A DNA stretch of 64,000 bases, from assembly GCA_030433805.1 (NCBI GenBank), contig JARUXA010000016.1, positions 84,489-148,488 of the forward strand, given 5' to 3'. Positions 53,245-62,202 of this stretch are shown one piece after another. Position numbers and translations under genes: made by a program. This DNA is from Sphingomonas sp. PsM26 (GTDB taxonomy: Bacteria; Pseudomonadota; Alphaproteobacteria; Sphingomonadales; Sphingomonadaceae). Below the pieces are notes generated by a model. The model did not search any database and had not been told where the DNA came from. It saw only the letters and a list, made by a program, of their open reading frames with translations. The stretch's first letter is position 1, and each line of letters begins with the position of its first letter.

Positions 53245-53276
53245 AAAGAGGGCGTCGCTCATGCGGCGCCCTCTTT
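53245..53276 (+). terminator. Rho-independent terminator of the DUF2171 gene
   Basis: A 10-bp stem (AAAGAGGGCG / CGCCCTCTTT) with a 12-nt loop, continuing into a T-run to 53279. It overlaps the end of the convergent methyltransferase gene by coding for its last residues. Confidence 0.85.
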
Positions 53277-53960
53277 TTTGCGCAGGACGACCGTGAGGTT
53301 GGGGCCTAGCGGGGCGCGGATCTCGTACAGCCGGCACAGCATCGTCTCGAAACCCTGCCGTGCGACGCCGCGCACTTTCCGGGCGATACCATGGTTTGGC
53401 ATCGCACTGCTGTCCGCGCGGATGATCTCGAGCACTGTGCCGGACACGAATTGCGACATGATCGATGCCGACAATGTGGAGACATGCGTATAATCCCCGG
53501 ACTGGTGCAGTCCGGACAGCAGGCCCTGCCCGTTGGGGAAACGCACGACGCAATAGCCCCCCGTGCGCAGCAGCGTGGCGATGTGATCCAGCATCGTACG
53601 AATCGCATCGAACGACAGATGTTCGAGCACGTCGAACGCCGCGATCACGCCGAAACGCGCGCGGTGGGTGTCGAGCGATTGCGCGAGATCGATCGGCAGG
53701 ACGACCACGTCGTGCGCCGCGGCAAACGTCCTGCCTTGTTCCGACAGTTCGGTTCCGTACACCTGCGCGCCGCGTGCCTTGGCCCAGCCGAGAAACCGCC
53801 CGTTGCCGAAGCCGATTTCGAGGACATGCTCTCCCGACACGGGAATAGCGCGCATCTCAAGATCAAAATAAGCGTTGTCCATCGGGGTGGGGACCATGAA
53901 ACTGGTCTCGCTCCAACCCTTCCAGGACTCATAGCCGTCATAGGCGGTGGCATCGGTCAT
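53259..53960 (-). CDS. SAM-dependent methyltransferase, class I
   Basis: A 233-residue methyltransferase starting at the ATG at 53960 behind GAGGAG. The SAM-binding motif I is HVLEIGFGNGRFLGWAKARGAQVYGTELSE, followed by IAAFDVLEHLSFDAI and LLRTGGYCVVRFPNG. It is a Rossmann-fold methyltransferase of the type that modifies small molecules or surface sugars. The C-terminus has KVRGVARQGFETMLCRLYEIR. Substrate unknown. It overlaps the terminator of the DUF2171 gene and has an inverted repeat upstream. Confidence 0.88.
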   Translation of the reverse strand: MTDATAYDGYESWKGWSETSFMVPTPMDNAYFDLEMRAIPVSGEHVLEIGFGNGRFLGWAKARGAQVYGTELSEQGRTFAAAHDVVVLPIDLAQSLDTHRARFGVIAAFDVLEHLSFDAIRTMLDHIATLLRTGGYCVVRFPNGQGLLSGLHQSGDYTHVSTLSASIMSQFVSGTVLEIIRADSSAMPNHGIARKVRGVARQGFETMLCRLYEIRAPLGPNLTVVLRKKEGAA

Positions 53961-54026
53961 CGCTCGGCTCCTCGGTCTTGCAAGCGCGACGACCACCGTG
54001 GATGGAGCGGGCGACGTGCACAGGGT

Positions 54027-54045
54027 TTGTGTCGTGCCGACACAA
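54027..54045 (-). promoter_or_regulatory. Inverted repeat upstream of the methyltransferase gene
   Basis: TTGTGTCG-TGC-CGACACAA, a perfect 8-bp inverted repeat with a 3-nt gap, 67 nt upstream of the methyltransferase start. It looks like a dimer operator. No adjacent regulator gene. Confidence 0.4.
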
Positions 54046-54531
54046 GGATACGCGCGTCGTTGCAGATCCGGCGCGGAAGGGCCGGTACAGTGCAGTTGCA
54101 GGCTTGCTCGACGGGTCCCGACCCGTGCCGATCGCGGGCAGCGGGCCCAGGATCGCACCGGCGGAGTCGACCCGCAAGGTCGATGTGACGATGCAGGCGA
54201 CCGGTTGCGATCGTGCCCTTCGTCCTTCGCCCTGTGGATTTGAACGTCGAGCACGGTAACCGTTTCCTATCGGGTTGATGCAAATAGTACGCCGAGATTA
54301 GAGACAGATACCGACGACCAGAACGCGGCGTTCGGACGGGTCCGCCGCGGCCCCTAGCTCGATATTCGATTAGCGGACGGCAGGGGTTTTTGCCATCGAA
54401 ATCTCCGCGCCGTTTACGGATTTTGCGCAAGGGATGGTGTCTTGATCTCGGCAACGGCGCTATATCTTGTTTGCAATGTGGCCCTTGCCCGGACATCCTG
54501 TCACCGGCGAGACAGGCGTGTCGCGCCCGCC

Positions 54532-54557
54532 GGAACGGCATCTTCCCGGCCTGCGTT
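54532..54557 (+). promoter_or_regulatory. EcfG-type general stress promoter
   Basis: GGAAC (54532-54536), 17-nt spacer, CGTT (54554-54557) is an exact match to the alphaproteobacterial EcfG consensus. It lies about 28 nt upstream of the TTG start at 54585, with room for an AAAGGA site. Confidence 0.65.
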
Positions 54558-54584
54558 GCAGCAGGACGGTTAAAGGATTCCCGA

Positions 54585-55286
54585 TTGAGAAACATCGATT
54601 TCAGCTCGTGGCAGAGTTTGCTCGCCACGGTGTTAGGCCTGACGCTGGTAACCCTGCTCGGCGTCGGTATCCGGTTGCTCACGATGATGGTGTTCCAGCA
54701 GCGCCGGGAGCGGATGAATCGCCAGATCAACGAGCGTCTGCGCACGCTGATCGCGGCGTACAAGACATTGGGGGGCTCGTTCACCGGCGATCTCATGGTC
54801 GATCCTGCGCACAAGCGCGATCTTCACCGCCCGAATCAGGCGACGGCGGGCCAGCAACCGGATGTGGCGCTGGATCTCAGCGCCGAGACCGTGGCTCGAT
54901 CCGACCGGTCCCGGCGGATTCGCGATGCGGTCGAAGCCGCGCTCTCCGACATCATCCTGCTGGGAACCGAAGAGCACGTCCGCCTTGCCGATCGCGCAGT
55001 GCGTGAACTGGTGGCGGGGCATCCGGTCCATGTCCACGACCTAGTCGTGTCGCTGCGGGCCTTCGTGCGCGCGGCGCTCGATCTCGATCCGATCCCCGCG
55101 GATCTTGTGCTTCCGATGCAGGGACCTGCCCGTCCGTCGGGCTCGGGCGGCGGGGGCAAGGGAGCAGGCGGACGCGATGAGGGCGGCAAGGGTGGCGGCG
55201 GCGGCGGGATGGGCGGCGGCGGCGGAATGGGTGGCGTCGATGCGGCATCCGATGACGTCCACCACACGCCGCAGCGCGGGGTTTGA
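54585..55286 (+). CDS. Membrane-anchored protein with Gly-rich tail
   Basis: A 233-residue protein. I chose the TTG at 54585 because AAAGGA lies 7-8 nt upstream. It has one N-terminal membrane segment (LLATVLGLTLVTLLGVGIRLL), then a basic, coiled-coil-like stretch (FQQRRERMNRQINERLRTLI) and a helical cytoplasmic domain. The C-terminus is a low-complexity Gly-rich tail with GGGGGGMGGGGGMGG. No family recognised. The EcfG-type promoter upstream suggests induction in stress. The tail resembles disordered, surface-exposed tails rather than a folded domain. Convergent with the hybrid kinase gene. Confidence 0.7.
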   Translation: MRNIDFSSWQSLLATVLGLTLVTLLGVGIRLLTMMVFQQRRERMNRQINERLRTLIAAYKTLGGSFTGDLMVDPAHKRDLHRPNQATAGQQPDVALDLSAETVARSDRSRRIRDAVEAALSDIILLGTEEHVRLADRAVRELVAGHPVHVHDLVVSLRAFVRAALDLDPIPADLVLPMQGPARPSGSGGGGKGAGGRDEGGKGGGGGGMGGGGGMGGVDAASDDVHHTPQRGV

Positions 55287-55312
55287 TCCGCCTCAGGCAA
55301 TTGCAGCACCAA

Positions 55313-57466
55313 TCAGCCGGTCGCCGTTGCGCTCGCGTCGGGGTGCAGGCTGGCCAGACGTTCCGCCAGTTCCGCATGGCGAAACGGCTTGGTGAGACGG
55401 GGAATGTCCGGGCTCACGCCCTCGGCTTCGGCATAGCCCGACACGATCAGCACCGGAAGCCTGGGGCGCCGCGCGCGCATGCTGCGGGCGAGCGTTTCCC
55501 CGCTCATGCCGGGCATGAGATGGTCGGTCACCAAGATATCGGGGGTGATCCCGCCGTCGACCAGCTGCAATGCCTCCTCGGCCGATCCCGCCTCGACTAC
55601 TTCATAGCCTAGACCGTTCAACATGTCGGCGGTGCTCATCCGCACGAGTTCCTCGTCATCGACGAGCAGCGCGATCCCGCGTGCCATCGCATGGCCCGCA
55701 GCCGCCGGCATCGGCGCGTCGGCGTCGATCGCCTCGAAACTGATCGGGAGCCACAGATCGACCGTCGTCCCCGCGCCGGGAACACTGTGGATCGACAGAC
55801 CCCCGCCGAGCTGCGCCGCAAGACCATGCGCCATCGACAAGCCGAGCCCGGTGCCCTTGCCGATCCCCTTGGTCGAGAAGAACGGCTCGATCGCACGTAT
55901 CCGGGTCGCCTCGTCCATCCCCATGCCCGTGTCGCGGACCGACAGGCGGACATAATGACCGGTCCGCAGCCCTGCGTCGTGCCGAGCCCGCACAGTCTCG
56001 CGCGATGCCGTAATCGTGAGGTCTCCCCCGTCGGGCATGGCATCGCGCGCGTTCACGCTGAGGTTGAGGATCGCCATCTCGAGCTGGTTCGGATCGGCTC
56101 TGGCGGGAGGCAAGTCGTCCGCCATCAGCACACGGATGCTGATCTTCGGTCCAAGCGTACTGCCGATCAGCCCGGTCATGCCCTTGACCAGTTCGGCCAC
56201 GTCGACTGCGGTGGGTTGCAGCGGTTGCCGGCGTGCGAAGGCGAGCAGCCGCTGGACGAGCGTCTTGGCGCGTTCGGCGGACTGGAGCGCACCGTCGATC
56301 AGGCGACGCTCGCGATCGTTGCCGATCCCGCGGCGCAGCAGCATGTCCAGCGCGCCGATGATCGGCGTGAGCAGGTTGTTGAAGTCGTGTGCCACGCCCC
56401 CGGTCAGCTGGCCCATCGATTCGAGTTTTTGCGACTGTCGCAGCGCCTCCTGCGTCTGCACGAGTTCCGCTTCGCGCGCCTTGTCCTCGGTCAGATCGCG
56501 ACCGATGGCGATGAAGTTGGTTCCGTCCGGCTCGGGCGAGACGGTCCATCCGATCGGCGTCCAGCTGCCGGTGCTCGTCGCGATGCGGTTCTGGAAGCGG
56601 GTGGGGAGTCCCGTGCGCCCCATCTCCTCAATCGCGGCGAGTGTTACGCCTGCGTCATCGGGATGCATGAATTCCGAATAGGGCGTCGCCAGCAGGTGCT
56701 GCTCGGGCCAGCCGAGCACCGCAGTCCAGGCCGGATTGACCGCGGACATCCGCCCCTCGAAATCGGCGCGCGCCAGCATGTCCTCCGACAGCACCCACAG
56801 CCGGTTGCGTTCCGACGCTTCCGCCGCGCGCCGCGCGCGTTCGGCCAGAACCTGTTCGGTTGTTTCGGTGCAGGGGCAGAACAGCCCGACGACACTGCCG
56901 TCATTGTCCCGGACGGGGGTATAGGAGAAGGCGAAGTGCGCTTCCCGGGGCCGGCCGGGGCGATCGAGCATAAGCGTGATGTCGCCCATATGGACTGGCT
57001 CGCCCGACCTGACCCGCTCGACCAGCGGCGTCAGTTCGGCGCGCACCTCCGGCCAGACGTCGAAGAATGCGCGGCCGAGCGCGGTTGGATGACGATTAGC
57101 GAGCATGTGCGCGTAGCGATCGTTGTACAGCAGGATATGGTCCGCGCCCCAGCCGACGAACATCGGCTGGTCTGCGGCGAGCAGGAGCCCCACCAGCGTC
57201 TTGAGTGGTTGCGGCCAGCCCGCCGGTGCACCGAGCGATGTCGTCGACCAGTCCTTTGCCCGGATCAGCGCGCCCATCTCGCCGCCGCCCGCCAGGAAGT
57301 GTTCGTCATGCCTGTGTTCGGTAGCGATGGTAGGTTCCCAACGGGTTTCGTATGTCGTGACATTAGCCGGGTCGGCGCAGACCTGCCAGCATTCTACCGC
57401 GGGCGTGGTCGCGGCCCCGTAATCGAGGGTGCGCTTGCTTGCGGGACCCATTATGTTCCGTACCAT
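55313..57466 (-). CDS. PAS-containing hybrid histidine kinase
   Basis: A 717-residue (as annotated) soluble hybrid kinase. The ATG at 57466 has AGGA 9 nt upstream, but a later start is possible. It has a PAS-like sensor beginning near GEMGALIRAKDWSTTSLG, a second PAS with RLWVLSEDMLARADFEGRMSA and a PAC segment, then the HisKA H-box QLTGGVAHDFNNLLTPIIGAL. The ATPase domain has NLSVNARDAMPDGGDL, DTGMGMDEAT and GTGLGLSMAHG. A C-terminal receiver domain follows (ALLVDDEELVRM, DILVTDHLMPGMSG). The start of the opposite-strand exonuclease gene overlaps its start region. Confidence 0.88.
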   Translation of the reverse strand: MVRNIMGPASKRTLDYGAATTPAVECWQVCADPANVTTYETRWEPTIATEHRHDEHFLAGGGEMGALIRAKDWSTTSLGAPAGWPQPLKTLVGLLLAADQPMFVGWGADHILLYNDRYAHMLANRHPTALGRAFFDVWPEVRAELTPLVERVRSGEPVHMGDITLMLDRPGRPREAHFAFSYTPVRDNDGSVVGLFCPCTETTEQVLAERARRAAEASERNRLWVLSEDMLARADFEGRMSAVNPAWTAVLGWPEQHLLATPYSEFMHPDDAGVTLAAIEEMGRTGLPTRFQNRIATSTGSWTPIGWTVSPEPDGTNFIAIGRDLTEDKAREAELVQTQEALRQSQKLESMGQLTGGVAHDFNNLLTPIIGALDMLLRRGIGNDRERRLIDGALQSAERAKTLVQRLLAFARRQPLQPTAVDVAELVKGMTGLIGSTLGPKISIRVLMADDLPPARADPNQLEMAILNLSVNARDAMPDGGDLTITASRETVRARHDAGLRTGHYVRLSVRDTGMGMDEATRIRAIEPFFSTKGIGKGTGLGLSMAHGLAAQLGGGLSIHSVPGAGTTVDLWLPISFEAIDADAPMPAAAGHAMARGIALLVDDEELVRMSTADMLNGLGYEVVEAGSAEEALQLVDGGITPDILVTDHLMPGMSGETLARSMRARRPRLPVLIVSGYAEAEGVSPDIPRLTKPFRHAELAERLASLHPDASATATG

Positions 57467-58349
57467 GCATTCGATCCTGCCGCCGCGTGTTCCACTTCCG
57501 TCGACGCCCCCGGTCGTCGCTGCGCCCGACTTCGTCGTCGTCGACGTCGAGACGGCGTGCTCAAGCGTCAGCAGCATCTGCCAGATCGGCATCGTCGGGT
57601 TCCGGGACGGGGTCGAGGTCTTCGAATATGAGACGCTGATCGATCCGCTCGATCGTTTTTCGTCGTTCAACACGCGGATTCACGGGCTCACCAGCGACCA
57701 CGTCATCGGCGCGCCGACGTTCGCCGCGGTCCACGCTACGGTCGACGCGCATCTCGCCGGACGCATCACCGTCGCGCACTCGAATTTCGACAAGGGGGCG
57801 CTCGGCGCGGCGTGCCGGGTGCATGACCGGACGACGATCGAGACGACGTGGCTCGACAGCGTCCGCGTCGCCAGACGCGCGTGGCCCGAATTGCCGAGCC
57901 ATCGGCTCAACGTACTGAGCAAGTTTTTGGGGGTTCGCCACAAGCATCACGACGCGCTCAGCGATGCGCGCGCGGCGGGCATGGTGATCGTGCGCGCGAT
58001 CGAGCATACCGGGATCGATCTGGCCGGCTGGCTGGCCCCCTATCGGACGCGCGGCGGAGCGGCACCCAAGGCTGCGCCGGCGGGCCCGTTGAAGGGGGAG
58101 CGGGTGGCGATCCTCGGCGCGCCGCGCGATGGCGCACTCGCACAAAGCCTGGCCGCCGCAGGCGCGCGCATCGTCGCGTCGGTCGGCGTGACCACGACGA
58201 AGCTGGTCATCGGCAACGACCAGCCGTTCGGACGCTATGTGACCGCGCATGCCGACCACAAACGCGCCGATGCGCTGCGCCGGGACGGCTACGCGATCGA
58301 GATCGTGTCCGAGGACGAAATGGTGCTGCGTCTGGCGCGGGCGGCCTGA
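57453..58349 (+). CDS. DEDDh 3'-5' exonuclease fused to a BRCT domain
   Basis: A 298-residue DNA-metabolism protein. The exonuclease is in residues about 25-190: FVVVDVETACSSVSSICQIG (ExoI), the ExoII region with TVAHSNFDKGAL, and RHKHHDALSDARAAG with the His and Asp of ExoIII. The C-terminal part, GPLKGERVAILGAPRDGALAQSLAAAGARIV onward, is BRCT-like. The combination is seen in DnaQ-like repair exonucleases. ATG at 57453 is used, with 57465 possible. Divergent from and overlapping the hybrid kinase start. No operon partner. Confidence 0.85.
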   Translation: MFRTMHSILPPRVPLPSTPPVVAAPDFVVVDVETACSSVSSICQIGIVGFRDGVEVFEYETLIDPLDRFSSFNTRIHGLTSDHVIGAPTFAAVHATVDAHLAGRITVAHSNFDKGALGAACRVHDRTTIETTWLDSVRVARRAWPELPSHRLNVLSKFLGVRHKHHDALSDARAAGMVIVRAIEHTGIDLAGWLAPYRTRGGAAPKAAPAGPLKGERVAILGAPRDGALAQSLAAAGARIVASVGVTTTKLVIGNDQPFGRYVTAHADHKRADALRRDGYAIEIVSEDEMVLRLARAA

Positions 58350-58412
58350 AGCGGCACCGCGGGAATTACACTCCCGACGCCGCCAAAAGGACGGCGTCGG
58401 AAGCGGTGCGCA

Positions 58413-60356
58413 TCACTGGCAGGCAAGACACTCGTCGTAATCGGTCGTCTCGAACTCGTATTGCGGCTTCTCGATCGTGTTGTCGTTCTCAACGCCGCCG
58501 GCGAACCCTGCCCGCTGCACCGACTTGGAGCGGAGGTAATAGAGCGACTTGATGCCCAGTTCCCATGCGCGGAAGTGGAGCATCAACAGGTCCCACTTCT
58601 CGACGTCAGCAGGGATGAACAGGTTGAGCGAGGTCGACTGGTCGATATAGGGCGTGCGGTCCGCCTGTAGCTCGAGCAACCAGCGCTGGTCGATCTCGAA
58701 GCTGGTCTTGAAGCAGTCCTTTTCCTCGACATCGAGGAACTCGAGATGCTGGACCGACCCGCCCTGTTCGAGGATCGAGTTCCAGATCGCGTCGCTGTTC
58801 TTGGACTTGGCGATCAGCAGCTTCTCAAGATACGGATTCTTGATCGAGAACGAGCCGCTGAGCGTCTTGTGGGTGTAGATGTTCGCCGGGATCGGCTCGA
58901 TGCACGCCGAGGTGCCGCCGCAGATGATGCTGATCGACGCGGTCGGCGCGATCGCCATCTTGCAGCTGAACCGCTCCATCACGCCGCGGTCCGCCGCGTC
59001 GGGGCACGGGCCCCGCTCGACCGCAAGGTGCATCGATGCTTCGTCGACCTGCGCCTTGATGTGCTTGAACATCCGCAGATTCCACGACTTCGCCATCGCG
59101 CCCTCGAACGCCAGACCGCGTGCCTGGAGGAACGAGTGATAGCCCATCACGCCCAAGCCGACCGACCGCTCGCGCATCGCGGAATAAGCGGCGCGCTCCA
59201 TGCCGGGTTCGGCGCGGTCGATGAAGTCCTGCAGGACGTTGTCGAGGAAGCGCATAACGTCCTCGATGAAGCCCTTCTCGTCCTTCCACTGGTCCCACGT
59301 CTCGAGGTTGAGCGAGGACAGGCAGCACACCGCGGTGCGCTCGTTGCCGAGATGGTCGGTGCCCGTCGGCAGCGTGATCTCGCTGCACAGGTTCGACGTT
59401 GACACCTTGAGCCCAAGCTCGCGGTGGTGGCGCGGCATGCCCTTGTTCACGTGATCCGCAAAGACGATGTACGGTTCGCCGGTGGCAAGCCGCGTCTCGA
59501 CCAGCTTCTGGAACAGCGAACGCGCGTCGACCGTGGCGCGGGCAGAACCGTCCTTGGGGCTGACCAAAGTCCATTCGCTGCCCTCGCGGACCGCTTCCAT
59601 GAACGCGTCGGTGATCAGCACGCCGTGGTGGAGGTTGAGCGCCTTGCGGTTGAAATCGCCCGAGGGTTTACGGATCTCGAGGAATTCCTCGATCTCGGGG
59701 TGCGACACGTCGAGATAGCAGGCAGCCGAGCCACGCCGCAGCGAGCCTTGGCTGATCGCGAGCGTCAGCGAATCCATCACGCGGACGAACGGGATGATGC
59801 CCGAGGTCTTGCCGTTGAGGCCGACCGGCTCGCCGATCCCGCGGACGTTGCCCCAATAGGTGCCGATCCCGCCGCCGCGCGACGCGAGCCAGACGTTCTC
59901 GTTCCACGTATCGACGATCCCGCCGAGGCTGTCGGGGACCGAGTTGAGGAAGCAAGAGATCGGCAGGCCGCGCCCGGTGCCGCCGTTCGACAGCACCGGC
60001 GTCGCGGGCATGAACCAGAGGCGCGAGATATAGCCGTAGAGCCGCTGCGCATGCGCTTCGTTATCGGCGTAGGCCGACGCCACGCGGACGAACAGGTCCT
60101 GGAACGTCTCGCCCGGGAGCAGGTAGCGGTCGCGCAGCGTTTCCTTGCCGAAGTCGGTCAGCAGCGCATCGCGCGAATGGTCGACTTCGACCGGGTACAG
60201 CTGGACGTGGACTTCCTTGGAATCCCCGCGCGCCGCCAGCTTGCGATCCGCGCCGTTGCGATCCGTTTCCTGGGGAGCCTGAACGCTTGCCGCGAGCGCC
60301 TCGATCATGTCGGTTGCCATATCCGTCTTCACTTCCTCGGTATCCCGAAAATCCAT
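58413..60356 (-). CDS. nrdA: Ribonucleotide reductase alpha subunit, class I
   Basis: A 647-residue catalytic subunit that reduces NDPs, pairing with NrdB. The ATG at 60356 follows a GAGGGGCGAGACA region. The three active-site Cys are found: SCFLNSV, SNLCSEITLPTGTD and AVCCLSSLNL; the radical-path and C-terminal parts include SLYYLRSKSVQ and the redox pair CLACQ at the very end. The N-terminus starts near the barrel with a short variable region and lacks the ATP-cone that precedes it in E. coli NrdA. It lies apart from nrdB. The 60357-60767 gap is upstream. Confidence 0.95.
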   Translation of the reverse strand: MDFRDTEEVKTDMATDMIEALAASVQAPQETDRNGADRKLAARGDSKEVHVQLYPVEVDHSRDALLTDFGKETLRDRYLLPGETFQDLFVRVASAYADNEAHAQRLYGYISRLWFMPATPVLSNGGTGRGLPISCFLNSVPDSLGGIVDTWNENVWLASRGGGIGTYWGNVRGIGEPVGLNGKTSGIIPFVRVMDSLTLAISQGSLRRGSAACYLDVSHPEIEEFLEIRKPSGDFNRKALNLHHGVLITDAFMEAVREGSEWTLVSPKDGSARATVDARSLFQKLVETRLATGEPYIVFADHVNKGMPRHHRELGLKVSTSNLCSEITLPTGTDHLGNERTAVCCLSSLNLETWDQWKDEKGFIEDVMRFLDNVLQDFIDRAEPGMERAAYSAMRERSVGLGVMGYHSFLQARGLAFEGAMAKSWNLRMFKHIKAQVDEASMHLAVERGPCPDAADRGVMERFSCKMAIAPTASISIICGGTSACIEPIPANIYTHKTLSGSFSIKNPYLEKLLIAKSKNSDAIWNSILEQGGSVQHLEFLDVEEKDCFKTSFEIDQRWLLELQADRTPYIDQSTSLNLFIPADVEKWDLLMLHFRAWELGIKSLYYLRSKSVQRAGFAGGVENDNTIEKPQYEFETTDYDECLACQ

Positions 60357-60767
60357 TGTCTCGCCCCTCGGTCCGGTTCGCGAACACGCGGCAGTCACGC
60401 CATCATGTTCCCGACTCGTTCAATCTTTGTTCGATTCGGGAGACAGGCTCCCTAGCTAGCATTTCGGAAGCGATCGGCGAGACCAAAATGCAATCGCGAC
60501 CGCTTGCGAGCCGCTGATCCATCGTCCGCACGATATGGGGTCGTGCGGTTCACTCTACCAGTTGTTGCGCTCGCTCCCGAACCTGACCCCTACAGATTGT
60601 GCCCATATCGGCCAACAGGCAATATCATAAATGACAGGTACAAGACTCGGTTCGTCGCACTTCCACGCCTTCTGACGGAGCGGCGGCCGGGTGCAGCGCG
60701 CGCGACGCGCGGTCAAAGCTGGGGTTGCGGAAAGGCAAGAGGCCGAACCGGGAACGTGACATTTATT
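60357..60767. other. 411-nt gap upstream of nrdA
   Basis: No gene is seen. It must hold the nrdA promoter. I saw no convincing NrdR box or cobalamin riboswitch. Minor features are a GGGAG-N5-CTCCC inverted repeat at 60438-60452 and ACGTGA-N8-TCACGT at 60754-60773, the latter touching the end of the kinase gene. Confidence 0.5.
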
Positions 60768-62150
60768 TCACGTCGGGCCGGCAAAGCCGACCGGCAAGGT
60801 GACATGGACCGCCAGCCCCCCAAGCGATGCCGTATCGAGCATCAGGGTGCCGCCGTACAGATTCGCCAGTTCGGTCGCGATCGACAGGCCAAAGCCGTGC
60901 CCATCGCCGCGTTCGTCGAGCCGCTGCCCGGCGGAGAGCGCGGCGGCGCGAGTCGCTTCGGGGATACCGGGGCCGTCGTCCGCGATCGTCAGCATGGCGA
61001 ATCGGTCGTCCGCGCTGCGGGTCGCGCTGACCGCGATCCGGGTGGTGGCCCAGCGCCATGCATTGTCGAGCAGATTGCCGACCAGCTCGTCGAGATCCTG
61101 CCGGTCGACCGCGACCGCGAGCGCCGGGTCGATCGCGATATCGGCGGCAATGCCCCGTTCGGCGTGGATCCGCGCAAGTGCGTCGGCCAGATCTTCCACG
61201 ACCGGGGCGAGCGGAGTCGCGACGCGCGAGGCGACGCCCGGGGTGGCAGCGCGGGCACGGCCGAGGTGGTGCCGTACCGCCTGGTCGATCCGTGAGATCT
61301 GTACGCCGAGCGTGCCGTCCGGGTCGAGCGGACGCACCGTCAGCGCGAGTGTCGCGAGCGGGGTCTTGAGGCCGTGCGCGAGATTCGCGACATGCCCGCG
61401 CGCGTTGGCGAGTGCAGCGGCATTTTCGGCGAGCAGCGCGTTGATTTCGGTTGCCAGCGGGGCAAGTTCGCGGGGCTGGTCGTCGGGGATGGCGGTCGCG
61501 CGACCACCGCGCACCGCCGCCAGTGCCGTGCGCATTCGCTTGAGCGGGGCGAGACCCACGCGCAACTGCACCAGCGTCGCGATGCCCAGCGCAAGCCCCA
61601 GCAGCAGCAGTGAGCCGAGCAGTGGTGCCATCGCCGCGCGCAACGGGCGATCGACGATCGCACGCGGCGCGGCGGCGGTGATGCGGACCTGACCCGCAGG
61701 GGTGGCGAGCGTCAGGCTGCGCGCGTGGCGTGCGCCGCGCGCGTCCTGCCAGTCAAGCGCGCGGGTGCGGTCCCCGGGGCCATGCCGCAGCGCCCGATCC
61801 TCGATCGGCGGTGGAGGAAGCGCGGTCCACGGCGTGCGCATAGCGTCCAGGTTGGGCGAGGCGGGGGATGCGATGGTCCGGCCCCCCGCATCGATCCGCC
61901 ATCCCCATCCGTTCGCGGCGTCGTCATAAGGTGCGGCGAGGATGACGCGATTGCGATCCACGCTGCCGTCGGGACGGACCGCCTTCGCAAGGATCGCGAT
62001 CTGCGCATCGAGCCGCTCGTCCAGCCCATGCATCACGAACCGGTCCAGCACCGCGCCGATCGCGAAGGCGGCGAACGCGAGCGCGGCAAGCGTGGTGAGC
62101 AGCGCGGTCACGAGCAGGCGGCCGTAGAGCGAGCGGGGGAGGAGCGTCAT
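60768..62150 (-). CDS. Sensor histidine kinase, PhoQ-like
   Basis: A 460-residue membrane sensor kinase. The N-terminus has one membrane segment (LLVTALLTTLAALAFAAFAIGAVL), a periplasmic domain to about residue 165, a second segment (APLLGSLLLLGLALGIATLV), and a HAMP-like linker. The H-box is NLAHGLKTPLATLAL; the ATPase domain has LVGNLLDNAWRWA, ADDGPGIPE and GFGLSIATELANLYGG. It is the second gene of a response regulator/kinase pair, separated from the regulator by 286 nt of repeats. The signal is unknown; Mg2+ or peptide sensing is known for PhoQ relatives only. Confidence 0.9.
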   Translation of the reverse strand: MTLLPRSLYGRLLVTALLTTLAALAFAAFAIGAVLDRFVMHGLDERLDAQIAILAKAVRPDGSVDRNRVILAAPYDDAANGWGWRIDAGGRTIASPASPNLDAMRTPWTALPPPPIEDRALRHGPGDRTRALDWQDARGARHARSLTLATPAGQVRITAAAPRAIVDRPLRAAMAPLLGSLLLLGLALGIATLVQLRVGLAPLKRMRTALAAVRGGRATAIPDDQPRELAPLATEINALLAENAAALANARGHVANLAHGLKTPLATLALTVRPLDPDGTLGVQISRIDQAVRHHLGRARAATPGVASRVATPLAPVVEDLADALARIHAERGIAADIAIDPALAVAVDRQDLDELVGNLLDNAWRWATTRIAVSATRSADDRFAMLTIADDGPGIPEATRAAALSAGQRLDERGDGHGFGLSIATELANLYGGTLMLDTASLGGLAVHVTLPVGFAGPT

Positions 62151-62202
62151 GCGGCTGCCCGGCCGAGGCGGGCGGGCGGGGCGGCGTTTCCACCATATCC
62201 GG

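Larger units (their letters stand above)
53961..54584. other. 624-nt gap without a clear gene
   Basis: No convincing ORF is present: the short open frames have no ribosome sites and Arg-rich shadow-like sequence. It holds the inverted repeat at 54027-54045, a stress-type promoter at 54532-54557, and a region (54240-54480) of lower GC with no recognisable element. A small RNA cannot be excluded. Confidence 0.55.

Noticed and set aside
55691..57631. A 646-codon plus-strand frame opposite the hybrid kinase
   Set aside because: Shadow frame; all kinase motifs lie on the minus strand.
60427..60440. A tRNA T-loop (GTTCGATTC)
   Set aside because: No flanking stems or acceptor stem could be found on either strand.
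60357..60767. A cobalamin riboswitch or NrdR boxes before nrdA
   Set aside because: No B12 box and no paired NrdR-like sites; the enzyme is class I and does not need B12.
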